64,000 nt of DNA, from the NCBI RefSeq assembly GCF_964186625.1, contig NZ_OZ075110.1, positions 427,501 to 491,500 of the forward strand, read 5' to 3'. The notes under the pieces were generated by a model. The model ran no database searches. It was not told the origin of the DNA and saw only the letters and a list, made by a program, of their open reading frames with translations. The position numbers and the translations under genes were made by a program. Shown here one piece after another: positions 46,537 through 56,002 of this stretch. The first letter of the stretch is position 1, and every line of letters begins with the position of its first letter. The DNA comes from Asticcacaulis sp. MM231 (lineage in GTDB: Bacteria; Pseudomonadota; Alphaproteobacteria; Caulobacterales; Caulobacteraceae).

Positions 46537-49299
46537 CTACCAGGCGTAGCTGGCCGTAAGGGTTATGACGCGGCCTGTCTTGACGTAGGAGCCGTTGCCG
46601 CCACCGTCTTGGGTGCCGAGATAGGCCTTTGACTTGCCGGTCGTCTTGTAGAAGCTGACATCGTCAAGCAGGTTTTTCGCCGACAACCCAATATTCATAT
46701 GGCTAAACCGGTAGTTCAGACCAAAATCGACTGTTTGGTAAGGTTGCAGGTACGTGTCGAGTTTGGTGTCGCGCAGGCTCAGCAATTGCTCGCTGACGTG
46801 CTGATAGATTAGGGTCGATGACCAGGCCCCACGATCATAATAGAGGCTGACGTTGTATTGCAGTTCCGGGGCGCGCGGTAGCCAGGTCTTGCGGCCATCG
46901 GCACTGGTCGCTTCGCTTTTCATGACCGTAACATTGCCGCCCAGGCTGAACCCATTCAAGGTCGTCGTCAGGTTTTCTAATCGGTACTGACCATTGATTT
47001 CCACACCGTAGATATTGGCCTTCTGTCCATTTTGCGGCTGTGAGTAGATGATGCCGTCAGGACCGGCCTGGTCAGCATAAGGCAGAACCGCACTGCCACC
47101 CGTCACGGCTGTATTGTAAATGTAGTTGGTCATGTCCTTGTAAAAGCCATTGACCTCGAACAGGCTACCTGCATCGCCGTAAAACTCTGCAGAGGCATCA
47201 TAGTTGATGGCTTCCGTGGGTTTCAGATTGGGGTTGCCCTTGCTGATGGCAATGACCTTGCCGGTCACATCGTCGCGTGTGACCGTCTCAGGCGAAGCGA
47301 GGGCCCCGAAGGAAGGTCGCTGGAAGGATTTGCGAACCGAAGCCCGATAGACCCAGTCTGAATCCGTGGGCCGGAACGTGGCCAGAACGCTTGGCAAAAC
47401 ATTATCGTAGCTCGTTTCGCTGGACACAAACGCGCCGGAGCGGTCGGGTTGTTTTTGCCAATGGCTTTCACTGAACTTGGTATGTTCATAGCGCAAGCCG
47501 GGTACGATCTCGACCTGATCCCATTTCAGCAAGGCCTGAACATAGGTTGCGGCGATCGCTTCTTCAACATTGACGGTTTTTTCGTTGAAGTCAGTCGCGT
47601 CGTAAGCGCCCGGATTGCCGACGGTAGCGCCCGAAGCGTCCTTGGCGAACTGGCTGGTATATTTGTAAGGCACGATGCCGTTCACAAAAGTGGCGCGATC
47701 ATAGATTCTGAAAAGACCGTCATAAGCGCCGTCAAATGCGTCCTCGACGTTACGGCCAGGCATGTTAGCGACGGTAGGACCAGCGCCTTCGTAATATTCC
47801 CGCTTGCGTCCGTCAGGCCCCAGAATGACGAAATTATCGCCATCGTGCATGAAGGCATGGTCGTACTGGCTGCGCTTGTTCTGGCTGAAGACGATACCGG
47901 CTTTCAGCGTGTCAAAGACGCCGTTTTCCACCTTGTAGGTCAGATTGGCCTTGGCGCCAGTGACGGCGCTGTCCGAATAGCCATCGTGTCCCTGGAATTT
48001 CCACAGTCTATCCGTAGATTGGCTATACATGTAGTCGTGGGTGGCCTGGGAGTCGAAGGCGACCGTCGGGTGCTCTGGATCGCTCAGTGTGATCACTGCG
48101 GCCCCGGCCACGCTTGGCATGCCGTAGAGGCTGCCTTCAACATAGTTCGGGTTGGTGATCTTACCGAAGCTATAATTGACGTCATAGTCCCAGGTCCATT
48201 TGTCACGCATGGTGGCGCCGCCGGCCTGCAGGGTCCAGAGCGAATCCTTTTGATCGCGGATCTGGTAATAGCTCCCCGGCATAACGCCTATACCGGCATA
48301 GCGGCCGTTGGCGTAGCGCTGAACCAGGCCGGTGAGGACGCTATGCTGAGTGTCGCTGCCTTCGGTTTCATATTGCCCAAGCGAGCCGCGCAGATAGGCG
48401 GTTTGGCCCTCTGCACGATAATCGAGGGTGAAGTTACCGCCCGACCGCGTCGTCTTATTTTCATAGTAGTCGTACTTGACGTTGCGAGCCGTCAGGCCGC
48501 CGGTCAGCTTTGTCCAGTCTGAGATGTCTTTTTCAGATTCCAGGGTTGGAGAATAGTCTGCCGCTTCAATGGCCTCACCGGCGCTGCTGCGCTGGTCATA
48601 ATAGAGCGCACCGTAAAAGCCGAATTGGCTCGAATGGCCGAATTTGCGAGCCAGTTCGTACTGGATATTGCCGCCGGCGTAATCGGCCCCACGATCCTTG
48701 GCCAATTGTGACATGGTTCCGGAGATGGTCAGCTTGTTGAGGCTGGCATTATAGTCGAAGGCCGAGGGGGTGCGCAGGTCCAAAATGCCACCGATCGCCG
48801 CGCCTTCGTCCTGAGCGCCTGGCGTCTTAATGACCTTCACTGAACTCAGGCCATATGGTGCTAGCATCTTAAGAGATAGGGCGCGTGTCGACGGATCAGC
48901 CTGAGCGACGGTGACGCCGTTCAGTTGATAAGCGTTGTAGCTGGAGTCGAGGCCACGCAAGGTCAAGTATTCCTTCTCACCTGTGGCAGCCATACCTTGA
49001 CCCATATCGCTGTAGGCCGTGACGCCAGGCAGACGGCTCAAGGTATCCACGACGTTCGCTGAGGGAATGCGGCGCATGTCTTCGCCCGATATCAGGCTGC
49101 TTGTGCCGATGTCTTCACGCTTTTCAGCGAGCAATTTTGAACGCTTCTTACCGGTAATCACCACCTCGTCGATGACTTCGCCGGACGTTGGCGTTGGTGC
49201 TTCAGCCGCGTGAGCGGTCGAGAGAGCCATACAGGCACTCATCGTCGAAAGCATAAGGTAAGCATGAAGTTTAACGGGTGGGCGTATTTTTACATTCAT
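46537..49299 (-). CDS. TonB-dependent receptor of the phospholipid locus
   Basis: The protein has 920 residues from ATG 49299, with a signal peptide ending STAHA. A TonB-box-like stretch (IDEVVITGKK) precedes a plug domain (EYLTLRGLDSSYNAYQLNGVTVAQAD; VKVIKTPGAQDEGAAIGGILDLRT) and a long barrel ending VITLTASYAW. The RGLDSSYNAYQLNG type of plug is typical of large receptors for carbohydrates or other organic nutrients. The flanking lipid-degrading enzymes suggest a phosphodiester product as ligand (inference). Confidence 0.92.
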   Translation of the reverse strand: MNVKIRPPVKLHAYLMLSTMSACMALSTAHAAEAPTPTSGEVIDEVVITGKKRSKLLAEKREDIGTSSLISGEDMRRIPSANVVDTLSRLPGVTAYSDMGQGMAATGEKEYLTLRGLDSSYNAYQLNGVTVAQADPSTRALSLKMLAPYGLSSVKVIKTPGAQDEGAAIGGILDLRTPSAFDYNASLNKLTISGTMSQLAKDRGADYAGGNIQYELARKFGHSSQFGFYGALYYDQRSSAGEAIEAADYSPTLESEKDISDWTKLTGGLTARNVKYDYYENKTTRSGGNFTLDYRAEGQTAYLRGSLGQYETEGSDTQHSVLTGLVQRYANGRYAGIGVMPGSYYQIRDQKDSLWTLQAGGATMRDKWTWDYDVNYSFGKITNPNYVEGSLYGMPSVAGAAVITLSDPEHPTVAFDSQATHDYMYSQSTDRLWKFQGHDGYSDSAVTGAKANLTYKVENGVFDTLKAGIVFSQNKRSQYDHAFMHDGDNFVILGPDGRKREYYEGAGPTVANMPGRNVEDAFDGAYDGLFRIYDRATFVNGIVPYKYTSQFAKDASGATVGNPGAYDATDFNEKTVNVEEAIAATYVQALLKWDQVEIVPGLRYEHTKFSESHWQKQPDRSGAFVSSETSYDNVLPSVLATFRPTDSDWVYRASVRKSFQRPSFGALASPETVTRDDVTGKVIAISKGNPNLKPTEAINYDASAEFYGDAGSLFEVNGFYKDMTNYIYNTAVTGGSAVLPYADQAGPDGIIYSQPQNGQKANIYGVEINGQYRLENLTTTLNGFSLGGNVTVMKSEATSADGRKTWLPRAPELQYNVSLYYDRGAWSSTLIYQHVSEQLLSLRDTKLDTYLQPYQTVDFGLNYRFSHMNIGLSAKNLLDDVSFYKTTGKSKAYLGTQDGGGNGSYVKTGRVITLTASYAW

Positions 49300-49384
49300 T
49301 ACAGTCACCAAGGGTTACTGGTCAGTCATTCTTGTATAGGAATGCTGCCTGTTAAAATAACAAAAGCGACATAGTTCTTCTTAT

Positions 49385-49404
49385 TCGCACATTGTATTGT
49401 GCGA
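49385..49404 (-). promoter_or_regulatory. 20-bp palindrome upstream of the receptor
   Basis: TCGCACATTGTATTGTGCGA has perfect 7-bp arms and lies about 86 bp upstream of the start in an otherwise very AT-rich region. It is a probable repressor or activator site; the regulator is unknown. Confidence 0.6.
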
Positions 49405-49494
49405 GTAATTTAATATTATTTTTTAATTATATGTCGGTAATTTTGTATACTGTGTATTAGTATTTCAAATTCTATATTTATATGAATTTTTTTA

Positions 49495-50631
49495 TTAATG
49501 ATTGTCGATTTGCGGTTGCGGAGCGCAATGCGCCACGACTGGGTTGCATCTGAAATAGGGGCCTTGAAAATCGGCGGTATAATTCAGGGCCAGGGGATCG
49601 GGCACGCCAGAATAATAGTCCGTGCTGATCAGTTGTGCGCCGGAGGTCAGCGCGGCTCTCATGCGCGTGTCGTCGTGCAGGCGGGCCTCTTCTGTATCAG
49701 CGTCAGCGCGCGTGCGCACGATGAACCCTTTTTGCACCATTTCACGGATATGACCCTGCTCATTTACAGGGTCCTGAATATTGAAGATAGCGGCTTCCGG
49801 CTCAGATGCATCGTAAAAACCGAACATGAGGCGCCCGCTTAAGGATGGATGCCCTTCACGATAAAGGGCCTCGTGGTTTGCGTTGCCATCAAGGACAAAC
49901 AGGAAGTGACCCCGCACATGCGCGATGTCCGGCCAGTTCCCCGCCAACACGGCATCGCGCAGGGTGACAAAATGTCCCCGTACTTTGTCTGGGGTAACCA
50001 CGCGTTCAGAACCTATGACCGCCGCTATGTCCGCGTCGAGATCATTGATCGTAGACGCATCGAAATTCGCATCGTGCGGCAGTTGTCCAAGTGTCTTTGG
50101 AAAATCACTGCTGTTAACGAGGATGACGATCGGGTCATGATCAGGGTGTGCTTTCGACCAGCGGTCAAAAATCGCCAAGCATGTACGAAAGGTCAGGCAG
50201 TGCGTGTCTGTGTCGAAGTTTGGGAAGTGCAAAACCTTGGCGCCGCTTGCGGCCATCAATGCCTGAACCTCGGGACGTGCCTGATCATAGGGCTGGGCAT
50301 AAAGTCCACCCGTGGGGTCGGCGCCAACATCCAGCTCGAATTGGTGAAGGCCTAAAGCCAGCTGCGTTTCAAGAGGTGGGTGACCATAGGCTAACTCATG
50401 CCAATGCTCCTCTGAAAGATGTCGCATCCTGGCTTCCGTTAGGGGGGAGGGGTAGGGCCTGTAACTATTGTGAGATCCTAAAATCTGCAATTGATTGAGG
50501 CGAAGCGTGGTTGGGACCTGAGATAAGGCGGCGTTTGCGCAACCCATGGCAATCGCCAGCAGTGATAGGGGTAGGGCCACCCGGCACCTGAATTCCCGTC
50601 TCATAAATGACCAGAGGATATACATGTTCAC
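49495..50631 (-). CDS. Ca2+-dependent phosphoinositide-type phospholipase C
   Basis: The protein has 378 residues with a signal peptide (hydrophobic run LPLSLLAIAMGCANA). It shows the Ca2+-dependent PI-PLC-C1 pattern: NQLQILGSHNSYRPYPSP (catalytic His), HQFELDVGADPTGG (metal ligands) and a second-His region HFPNFDTDTHC. It should release a phosphorylated headgroup from phosphoinositides or related lipids outside the cytoplasm. It precedes the receptor and phosphodiesterase on the same strand. Confidence 0.85.
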   Translation of the reverse strand: MNMYILWSFMRREFRCRVALPLSLLAIAMGCANAALSQVPTTLRLNQLQILGSHNSYRPYPSPLTEARMRHLSEEHWHELAYGHPPLETQLALGLHQFELDVGADPTGGLYAQPYDQARPEVQALMAASGAKVLHFPNFDTDTHCLTFRTCLAIFDRWSKAHPDHDPIVILVNSSDFPKTLGQLPHDANFDASTINDLDADIAAVIGSERVVTPDKVRGHFVTLRDAVLAGNWPDIAHVRGHFLFVLDGNANHEALYREGHPSLSGRLMFGFYDASEPEAAIFNIQDPVNEQGHIREMVQKGFIVRTRADADTEEARLHDDTRMRAALTSGAQLISTDYYSGVPDPLALNYTADFQGPYFRCNPVVAHCAPQPQIDNH

Positions 50632-51007
50632 ATAGACCCATTCTGCGCCGGGTATGTCCCCGGCATGGTGCCAAAATACCGACCTCGCGCGAACGTAACA
50701 AAACGCTATCCTGAATATTTTATGACGCTAGGCTAGGTGATAAATGCCTATATCTGATGGTGAAGGATAAGCAGAATGTAACCTTGCGGTTCCCGGCGGC
50801 GGCACAAACGGTGGCTCTCTTATCAGTCAGACAGGCGGCCGTCCGCGCAGTTCCAAGTGACTAGGGTAAGGCTTTTTACCCTGTGTGCACTTAAGCTGAG
50901 CGACTGGGGGCGCATGTTAAGTCACTTAACCTTGGTGCATGCGATGAAGCCCTCTCTAAATTCCCATTTCCGACCCAGACACAGTGAATGGAAAAAATTT
51001 TACGCAA
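50632..51007. other. intergenic stretch between divergent loci
   Basis: There is no gene. 50916-50930 holds the palindrome GTTAAGTCACTTAAC, a possible binding site. Confidence 0.45.
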
Positions 51008-51024
51008 ATGTGAATTATTCGTGT
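51008..51024 (+). promoter_or_regulatory. candidate Fur-type box before haem oxygenase
   Basis: ATGTGAATTATTCGTGT has the GAAT-T-ATTC core shared with the box upstream of the FecI-type gene (57609-57625). It lies about 100 bp before the start codon. The outer arms are weak. Confidence 0.4.
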
Positions 51025-51121
51025 TGGCAAACGTCATACGTTTGGAGGCCATTGTTGAATGGTCTCCGTACAGTAGCCGGTCTTTGTTATTCAGGGGCGC
51101 GGCCGCTATTTTTGCGGAAAC

Positions 51122-51727
51122 ATGCATATGACACTGAATATGAAGATTGACGGGCGTTCAAAGAGGTTAAAGGGGCGGACGGTCGCGACGCATGATCGGC
51201 TCGACATGGCAATCATGGCGCACGATCCGTTCACCAGCGTGGAGAACTACGTAAAGCTCCTCAACGTGCAGTACCTGTTTCACCGTGACATCGCCGCGCT
51301 CTACGCCGTGGCGGAGTTGGATGCGCTGCTGCCTGATCTGGAAGGCCGCCGGCGGCTCGACGCAATAGTCTTGGACTTGCGCGATGTTACCGTCGGATTG
51401 CCTGAAACCGACGGTGCGCCGCATTTTACATCTGGTGAGGCCGTGGACCTGCCGACGGCGCTGGGCTGGCTCTATGTCGCCGAAGGCTCCAATCTTGGGG
51501 CTGCCTTCCTTCTGAAATTTGCCGTCAAGCTGGGGCTCGACGCCACCAAGGGCGCGCGCCACTTGGCTCCCGCCGATGAAGGCCGGGGCCTGCACTGGCG
51601 TACCTTCACAGCAGCGCTAGACGCTATCGAATTGACGCCTGACGAAGAAGCACGCGTGGCCGCCGGGGCGGCGGCGGCCTTTAACCGCGTGCATGGCTTG
51701 GTGCGGCGCTTCTTCGATGGCGTTTGA
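51122..51727 (+). CDS. hemO: biliverdin-producing haem oxygenase
   Basis: The protein has 201 residues. TVATHDRLD supplies the proximal His (residue 24 from ATG 51122), and LGWLYVAEGSNLGAAFLLK is the distal-helix motif of bacterial haem oxygenases. It opens haem to biliverdin, CO and iron in the cytoplasm. Starts at 51128 or 51140 are also possible. It heads a cluster with TonB and a DUF454 protein and faces a haem-receptor operon, so it probably extracts iron from imported haem. Confidence 0.9.
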   Translation: MHMTLNMKIDGRSKRLKGRTVATHDRLDMAIMAHDPFTSVENYVKLLNVQYLFHRDIAALYAVAELDALLPDLEGRRRLDAIVLDLRDVTVGLPETDGAPHFTSGEAVDLPTALGWLYVAEGSNLGAAFLLKFAVKLGLDATKGARHLAPADEGRGLHWRTFTAALDAIELTPDEEARVAAGAAAAFNRVHGLVRRFFDGV

Positions 51728-52457
51728 CCGGTTAAGCGATTTTCGCCCGCCGCCCGCCCTGCAGCGGTTGGAGGGACGGGCCAAGCCCCGGCCCGGCCGT
51801 ATGGTGTTTAGCGTCCTTGTCGCCGTCACGCTGCACGCGCTTCCGGTTGCCGTGGCCCTGTGGTGGGGGCTGTATCCGCCGATACCGCTGACGGTAGACG
51901 AACCGGCAGTTGCTGTGGAGATTGTGACGCTTCAGGCCCCGCCGGAGCCGCCGTCCGAGCGTCCAGATGGCAAGCGTCAGGTCGAATCCCTGGCGTCTCG
52001 CGCGGAACCACGTCCGGTGGAGCGCGTGCTGCCCGAAATGTTTCCCACCGATGTCGAGCCTCTCATGGTGCCACCGCCTACGCCGCGTCCAGCCACGGCG
52101 ATTGCGGCCGCGCCGGCACCGGAAAACACAGCCCCGGCAGCAAAACCGGCACCACCTGCGCCATTGGCGGCGACCACGCCCCAAACCTGGCACACGCAAC
52201 TGCTCAGCCATATCGAAAGGCACAAGCGCTATCCGACAGCGGCGCGTGGCCGTCAGGGCGTGGTGCAGGTGCGCTTCAGCATGGACCGCGAGGGCCGGGT
52301 GCTGAGCAGCGCCGTGTCGCGCTCATCGGGCTCGGGCGCTCTGGACCGCGCGGCGCTCGACACGCTGAAACGCGCCAGCCCCTTGCCCAAACCGCCTGCC
52401 GACATCCCGGGCAACCCCATCGAACTGGCCTTCGACATCGAGTTTTTTACACGATGA
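51717..52457 (+). CDS. tonB: TonB energy-transducing protein
   Basis: The protein has 246 residues from ATG 51717, which overlaps the hemO stop. It has one N-terminal membrane helix (about residues 22-45), a proline/alanine-rich periplasmic spacer (about 60-145) and a TonB C-terminal domain (HIERHKRYPTAARGRQGVVQVRFSMDREGRV). It couples the proton-motive force to outer-membrane receptors, presumably the neighbouring haem receptor. Confidence 0.92.
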   Translation: MAFDRLSDFRPPPALQRLEGRAKPRPGRMVFSVLVAVTLHALPVAVALWWGLYPPIPLTVDEPAVAVEIVTLQAPPEPPSERPDGKRQVESLASRAEPRPVERVLPEMFPTDVEPLMVPPPTPRPATAIAAAPAPENTAPAAKPAPPAPLAATTPQTWHTQLLSHIERHKRYPTAARGRQGVVQVRFSMDREGRVLSSAVSRSSGSGALDRAALDTLKRASPLPKPPADIPGNPIELAFDIEFFTR

Positions 52458-52858
52458 CCGATCCGCATACGCTCCTCCGCACAGGCCGTCTCGGCCGCGT
52501 CCTCTATACCTGCCTCGGTCTGCTCTTCGTGGCGCTGGGGCTGATCGGCGCCATGTTGCCGGTGATGCCGACGACCATCTTCCTGATACTGGCGGCGTGG
52601 TGTTTCGCGCGGTCTTCGCCGAAGCTGGAGGGATGGCTGCTCGATCATCCGCAGTTCGGCCCGGTGCTGCGCGCGTGGCGCAAGGACAAGGCCATTCCGC
52701 GCAAGGGCAAGATCATGGCCTGTATCGGCATGGCGACGGGGTTCGCCATATTCCTCTTCGCCGCGCATCCGGCCCTGTGGCTGATGCTGTTAATCGGTGC
52801 GATCATGGTGGCTTGTGCGTTGTTTGTGGTGACCAGACCCGCTCCAGGCGTTCCGTAA
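52454..52858 (+). CDS. DUF454 (YbaN-like) membrane protein
   Basis: The protein has 134 residues, and ATG 52454 overlaps the tonB stop (ATGA). VLYTCLGLLFVALGLIGAMLPVMPTTIFLILAAWCFARSSPK is the DUF454 signature, followed by a second pair of helices. Members often sit with haem genes; the function is unknown. Confidence 0.88.
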   Translation: MTDPHTLLRTGRLGRVLYTCLGLLFVALGLIGAMLPVMPTTIFLILAAWCFARSSPKLEGWLLDHPQFGPVLRAWRKDKAIPRKGKIMACIGMATGFAIFLFAAHPALWLMLLIGAIMVACALFVVTRPAPGVP

Positions 52859-52879
52859 AATCATTCCTCCCAACAAGAC

Positions 52880-52919
52880 AAAAAGAAAGGCCCGCAGGTG
52901 ACTGCGGGCCTTTCTTTTT
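52880..52919. terminator. bidirectional terminator
   Basis: An 18-bp perfect stem (AAAAAGAAAGGCCCGCAG and CTGCGGGCCTTTCTTTTT) with a GTGA loop and A/T runs on both sides. It serves the converging DUF454 and receptor genes and overlaps the receptor stop codon region. Confidence 0.92.
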
Positions 52920-55845
52920 AGTATCGGTAGGTGAGGGCCAGCCGCACCGTCCGGCCCGGTGCGGGCACGACGGCCAGAGACAGCGGATCGAGATAGTATT
53001 CATCGGTCAGGTTGTCGATATTGAGATCGACGGCCATCTGATCGTTGAGCTTATAGCTGGTGAAGGCGTCTATGATCGTCGCCTGATGGTACAGTTGCTG
53101 GATGGCCGACAGGCCGACATTCCATTCCTGATCCAGCTTGCTGATCGGGCCGGAATTGTAGACGGCGCGTGTGCCGACCGTCAGGCGCTTGTCGAACAGG
53201 CGCGCGCCCAGCGTCAGGTTGACATTGTACTTCGGCGGGTTCTGCGTGTTGGTGTAGGAGCCTTCGAAGCCGCCTTCAGCGCAGTCCGGCGTATTGAGCA
53301 GGTCGGCGATCTTGCGATCCTTACCGTACTGGCGACGTTCGGCGGCAATATCCGGGGCACAGGTTTCGGCCTTGAAGTAGTGGTGCGCCGACAGTTCGGC
53401 GAACAGCTTGCCCGTGTCGTAGCCGCCCTGAAGCTCGATGCCGGTGACGTTGAAGCTGTCGACATTGCGGATCAGGCCCGCCGAGATCGAACGATAGTCG
53501 CGGGTGATCAGGTCTTTGATCCGCGTGTCGAAATAGGCGATTTTCAGCGAGGCGCGGTCACCTGTGCGGAACAGGTCGCGGCGCAGGCCGCTGACTCCGA
53601 GCTCCCAGCTCTTGTTGCGCTCCGGGCGCAGATCGTCGGTCGGTTTGGCGGCGGTGAACAGGCCGAGCGTCGATTCGAACAGGCTGGGCAGCTTCACGCC
53701 TTCGGCATATTTGGCATAGACCAGCACGCCGTTGTCGAAGCGGTAACTGGCGCTAAGCGACGGCATGACGGCGTCGTGGGTGCGCTGGATAGGCGTCGTC
53801 CATGTCCAGCTCGTCGCCGCGACCAGATTTTGCGCCGCACCCGCCGTATAGGTGGTCCAGCCGGTGATGTCACCGACTATGCCGCGCTCATAGGCGGAGG
53901 CGCGCAGCGAGGCTTCGGTGAAATTGCCCTGGGCGTCCGGATACCAGTAAACGCGCTGGATGTTGATCAGGGCGTTCGGATTGGCCGGGTTGGGTCCGCG
54001 CAACTGCGTGTCGCGATAGCGGCCGATGACGGCTTCGGTCAGGACATCGGCATCGCGATTGCGATCAACGATCTTGACGTGATTATAGCGCACGCCCAGT
54101 TCCAGCTCGATCTTCTCGGTCGGCAGCCACTTCACCGCGCCGATCAGGCTATATTCGTGGCGCCGGGCGTTCTTCAGATAACGGTTATTGATCAGATCTT
54201 CGAACAGGATGGGCGAGTTTGGGCCGGGGCGGATGTCTTCATTGGTGAAGGATGCGCCGTAGGTGAAGTCGAACTGTCCGGCATCGGTGAACAGGCGCGA
54301 GGTGTTGGTGACGTCGCCTCCGGTCTTTTCGATGCTCAGTTCGTTCCAGTAAGCGGCGCGATAGCCTTCCTCGGTATTGAAGGTCGGGCCATCGAACCAT
54401 TCGGTGTGGTGTGCGATGAACCACGGCGTCACACCGGTCAGGCCGTTGTACATCAGGCTCTCGGCCCTGGTCAGCCACAGATTGGCCTTCAGGTCGATCA
54501 GGTCGTTCTGCGGGCGGTAGCGATAGCGCAGATTATAGCTGTCGAGCTTGATCTGGCCGGGCTCCCACTGCGGCACGCGCTGACGGTTCACGCGCAGGAT
54601 CTGCGAGGCCATGATCTCGCCCTGCTCGCCGTCATAGCGGCGGTAGCCGGCCTCCAGCGTCTGAAAATCGTCGATCCGCCACGTGCCTTTGAGGAGGATC
54701 GACTCGGAGTCACTGGAGGTATTGAATACCTCGGCATTGGCCGGGTTCAGCGGGGCGACGGTGCGAGCGGTTTGCGGAAAACGGTCATAGCCGTCTTTAC
54801 CTGCGAAATAGTTGCCGTTCTCGCGGCGGGCATAGGCGGCGACCACGTCAAAACGCTCGCCGGTGCGGGCGGCAGCGATGTTGAAGAACCAACTCCCGGG
54901 ATCGGTGATGTCGTTTCGGTCTTCGCTCTGGAAGCCGTCATAAGGTGGCAGGTCTTTGGTCGAGGCATCCGAAACGCCGGTTCGGATACGCAGGCCCTGC
55001 GTCTTGCCTTCGCGCAGGATGTCGGCGGGCTTCAGCGTGTCCATGCTGACCGTGCCGCCGATCGCGCCCGAGGCATTGGCTTCGAGGCTGGGGCCCTTGG
55101 TGATGGTGACGCTGCTGATCAGGTCGGGATCGAGATAGCTGCGCTGGGCCTGACCGGCATAGCCGCGATAAGTGTCCAAACCCGACTGCGTGCCGTCGAT
55201 GATGACGGGGATGCGGCTCTGGCCCTGAATGCCGCGGATATTGACGTCGAGCGCGTTGGCCGAGCGCGGATCGCCCGCCGTCACCCCGGCGACGCCCTTG
55301 ATCATGTCGCCGACCGAGGTGCCACGAAAGCGCTCCAGCGTCTCGCGTTGGATTTCGGCGGTCGAACTGGGGCGCGAATAGACGCGATCGGCGCGACCTT
55401 CGGGGGCCTCATCCTCGGCATAGGTGCCGGCGATTCCTGTTGTGCCGCCGCCGTTTGCGCCTTCGACGCGGATGGTGCCCAGCGATAGGGCGCCTGTCGA
55501 AGACGGGGCTTTTTCAAGCACGACGGCGCGTGGCCCGGCGTGACGCCATACAAGCCCGGTGCCGGCCAGCAGGCGGGTCAGGGCGGCCTCGGGAGCCAAT
55601 TGCCCCGACACGGCGCGCGATTTCAACCTGGCAACCAATGCGGTATCCACCGTCACCTGCATGTCGGCCTGATCGCCGAAGCGCGTCAGGGCCGAAGCCA
55701 GTGGCTGAGACGGAATGTCGAAACGACGGTTGATTTGGGGCGCGGTCTCCTTCTGGATTTGGGCATGGGCGGCGACGGCAAAGCCCAGCGGCGAGGTGGT
55801 GGCCAGCAGCAGGGCCAGCGCCGTGACGCGGATCGGAAAAGTCAT
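52918..55845 (-). CDS. STN-domain TonB-dependent receptor, probably haem/haemophore
   Basis: The protein has 975 residues from ATG 55845, with a signal peptide ending AAHAQ. An N-terminal secretin/TonB (STN) signalling domain (FDIPSQPLASALTRFGDQADMQVTVD...LAPEAALTRLLAGTGL) is followed by a plug (DVNIRGIQGQSRIPVIIDGTQS; ITKGPSLEANASGAIGGTVSMDT) and a barrel ending VRLALTYRY. The STN domain talks to FecR, whose gene lies upstream. Large size, the TonB/haem-oxygenase neighbours and FecIR suggest a HasR-like haem receptor; the ligand is inferred. The long ORF on the opposite strand is a codon-bias shadow. Confidence 0.9.
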   Translation of the reverse strand: MTFPIRVTALALLLATTSPLGFAVAAHAQIQKETAPQINRRFDIPSQPLASALTRFGDQADMQVTVDTALVARLKSRAVSGQLAPEAALTRLLAGTGLVWRHAGPRAVVLEKAPSSTGALSLGTIRVEGANGGGTTGIAGTYAEDEAPEGRADRVYSRPSSTAEIQRETLERFRGTSVGDMIKGVAGVTAGDPRSANALDVNIRGIQGQSRIPVIIDGTQSGLDTYRGYAGQAQRSYLDPDLISSVTITKGPSLEANASGAIGGTVSMDTLKPADILREGKTQGLRIRTGVSDASTKDLPPYDGFQSEDRNDITDPGSWFFNIAAARTGERFDVVAAYARRENGNYFAGKDGYDRFPQTARTVAPLNPANAEVFNTSSDSESILLKGTWRIDDFQTLEAGYRRYDGEQGEIMASQILRVNRQRVPQWEPGQIKLDSYNLRYRYRPQNDLIDLKANLWLTRAESLMYNGLTGVTPWFIAHHTEWFDGPTFNTEEGYRAAYWNELSIEKTGGDVTNTSRLFTDAGQFDFTYGASFTNEDIRPGPNSPILFEDLINNRYLKNARRHEYSLIGAVKWLPTEKIELELGVRYNHVKIVDRNRDADVLTEAVIGRYRDTQLRGPNPANPNALINIQRVYWYPDAQGNFTEASLRASAYERGIVGDITGWTTYTAGAAQNLVAATSWTWTTPIQRTHDAVMPSLSASYRFDNGVLVYAKYAEGVKLPSLFESTLGLFTAAKPTDDLRPERNKSWELGVSGLRRDLFRTGDRASLKIAYFDTRIKDLITRDYRSISAGLIRNVDSFNVTGIELQGGYDTGKLFAELSAHHYFKAETCAPDIAAERRQYGKDRKIADLLNTPDCAEGGFEGSYTNTQNPPKYNVNLTLGARLFDKRLTVGTRAVYNSGPISKLDQEWNVGLSAIQQLYHQATIIDAFTSYKLNDQMAVDLNIDNLTDEYYLDPLSLAVVPAPGRTVRLALTYRY

Positions 55846-55896
55846 CTCATATATTTCCCGGTTGATGCGATTAAGTCGCATTGGTGTCAGTTTTGC

Positions 55897-55940
55897 GGGA
55901 AAGACGGATGCGTTACCGAAATCTTCAGAACTTTTTTCGC
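55897..55940 (-). promoter_or_regulatory. candidate FecI-type promoter of the receptor
   Basis: Read on the minus strand: GAAAAAAGTTCTGAAGAT, 14 nt, then CGTC. The same elements with the same 14-nt spacing occur upstream of fecR (57024-57061). Confidence 0.55.
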
Positions 55941-56002
55941 CTATTTTGGTTTTCTCTTGTTACGTATTTGATCCGAAACGAAGTTCGGCGCAGCCAATGC
56001 GC

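Noticed and set aside
50857..51150. 97-residue ORF upstream of haem oxygenase
   Set aside because: It overlaps the promoter region and the haem oxygenase start in another frame, with no recognisable features.
52597..55488. 963-residue open frame on the plus strand
   Set aside because: It is antisense to a complete TonB receptor with signal peptide, STN, plug and barrel. GC-rich codon bias keeps the opposite frame open, and its translation shows no domain.
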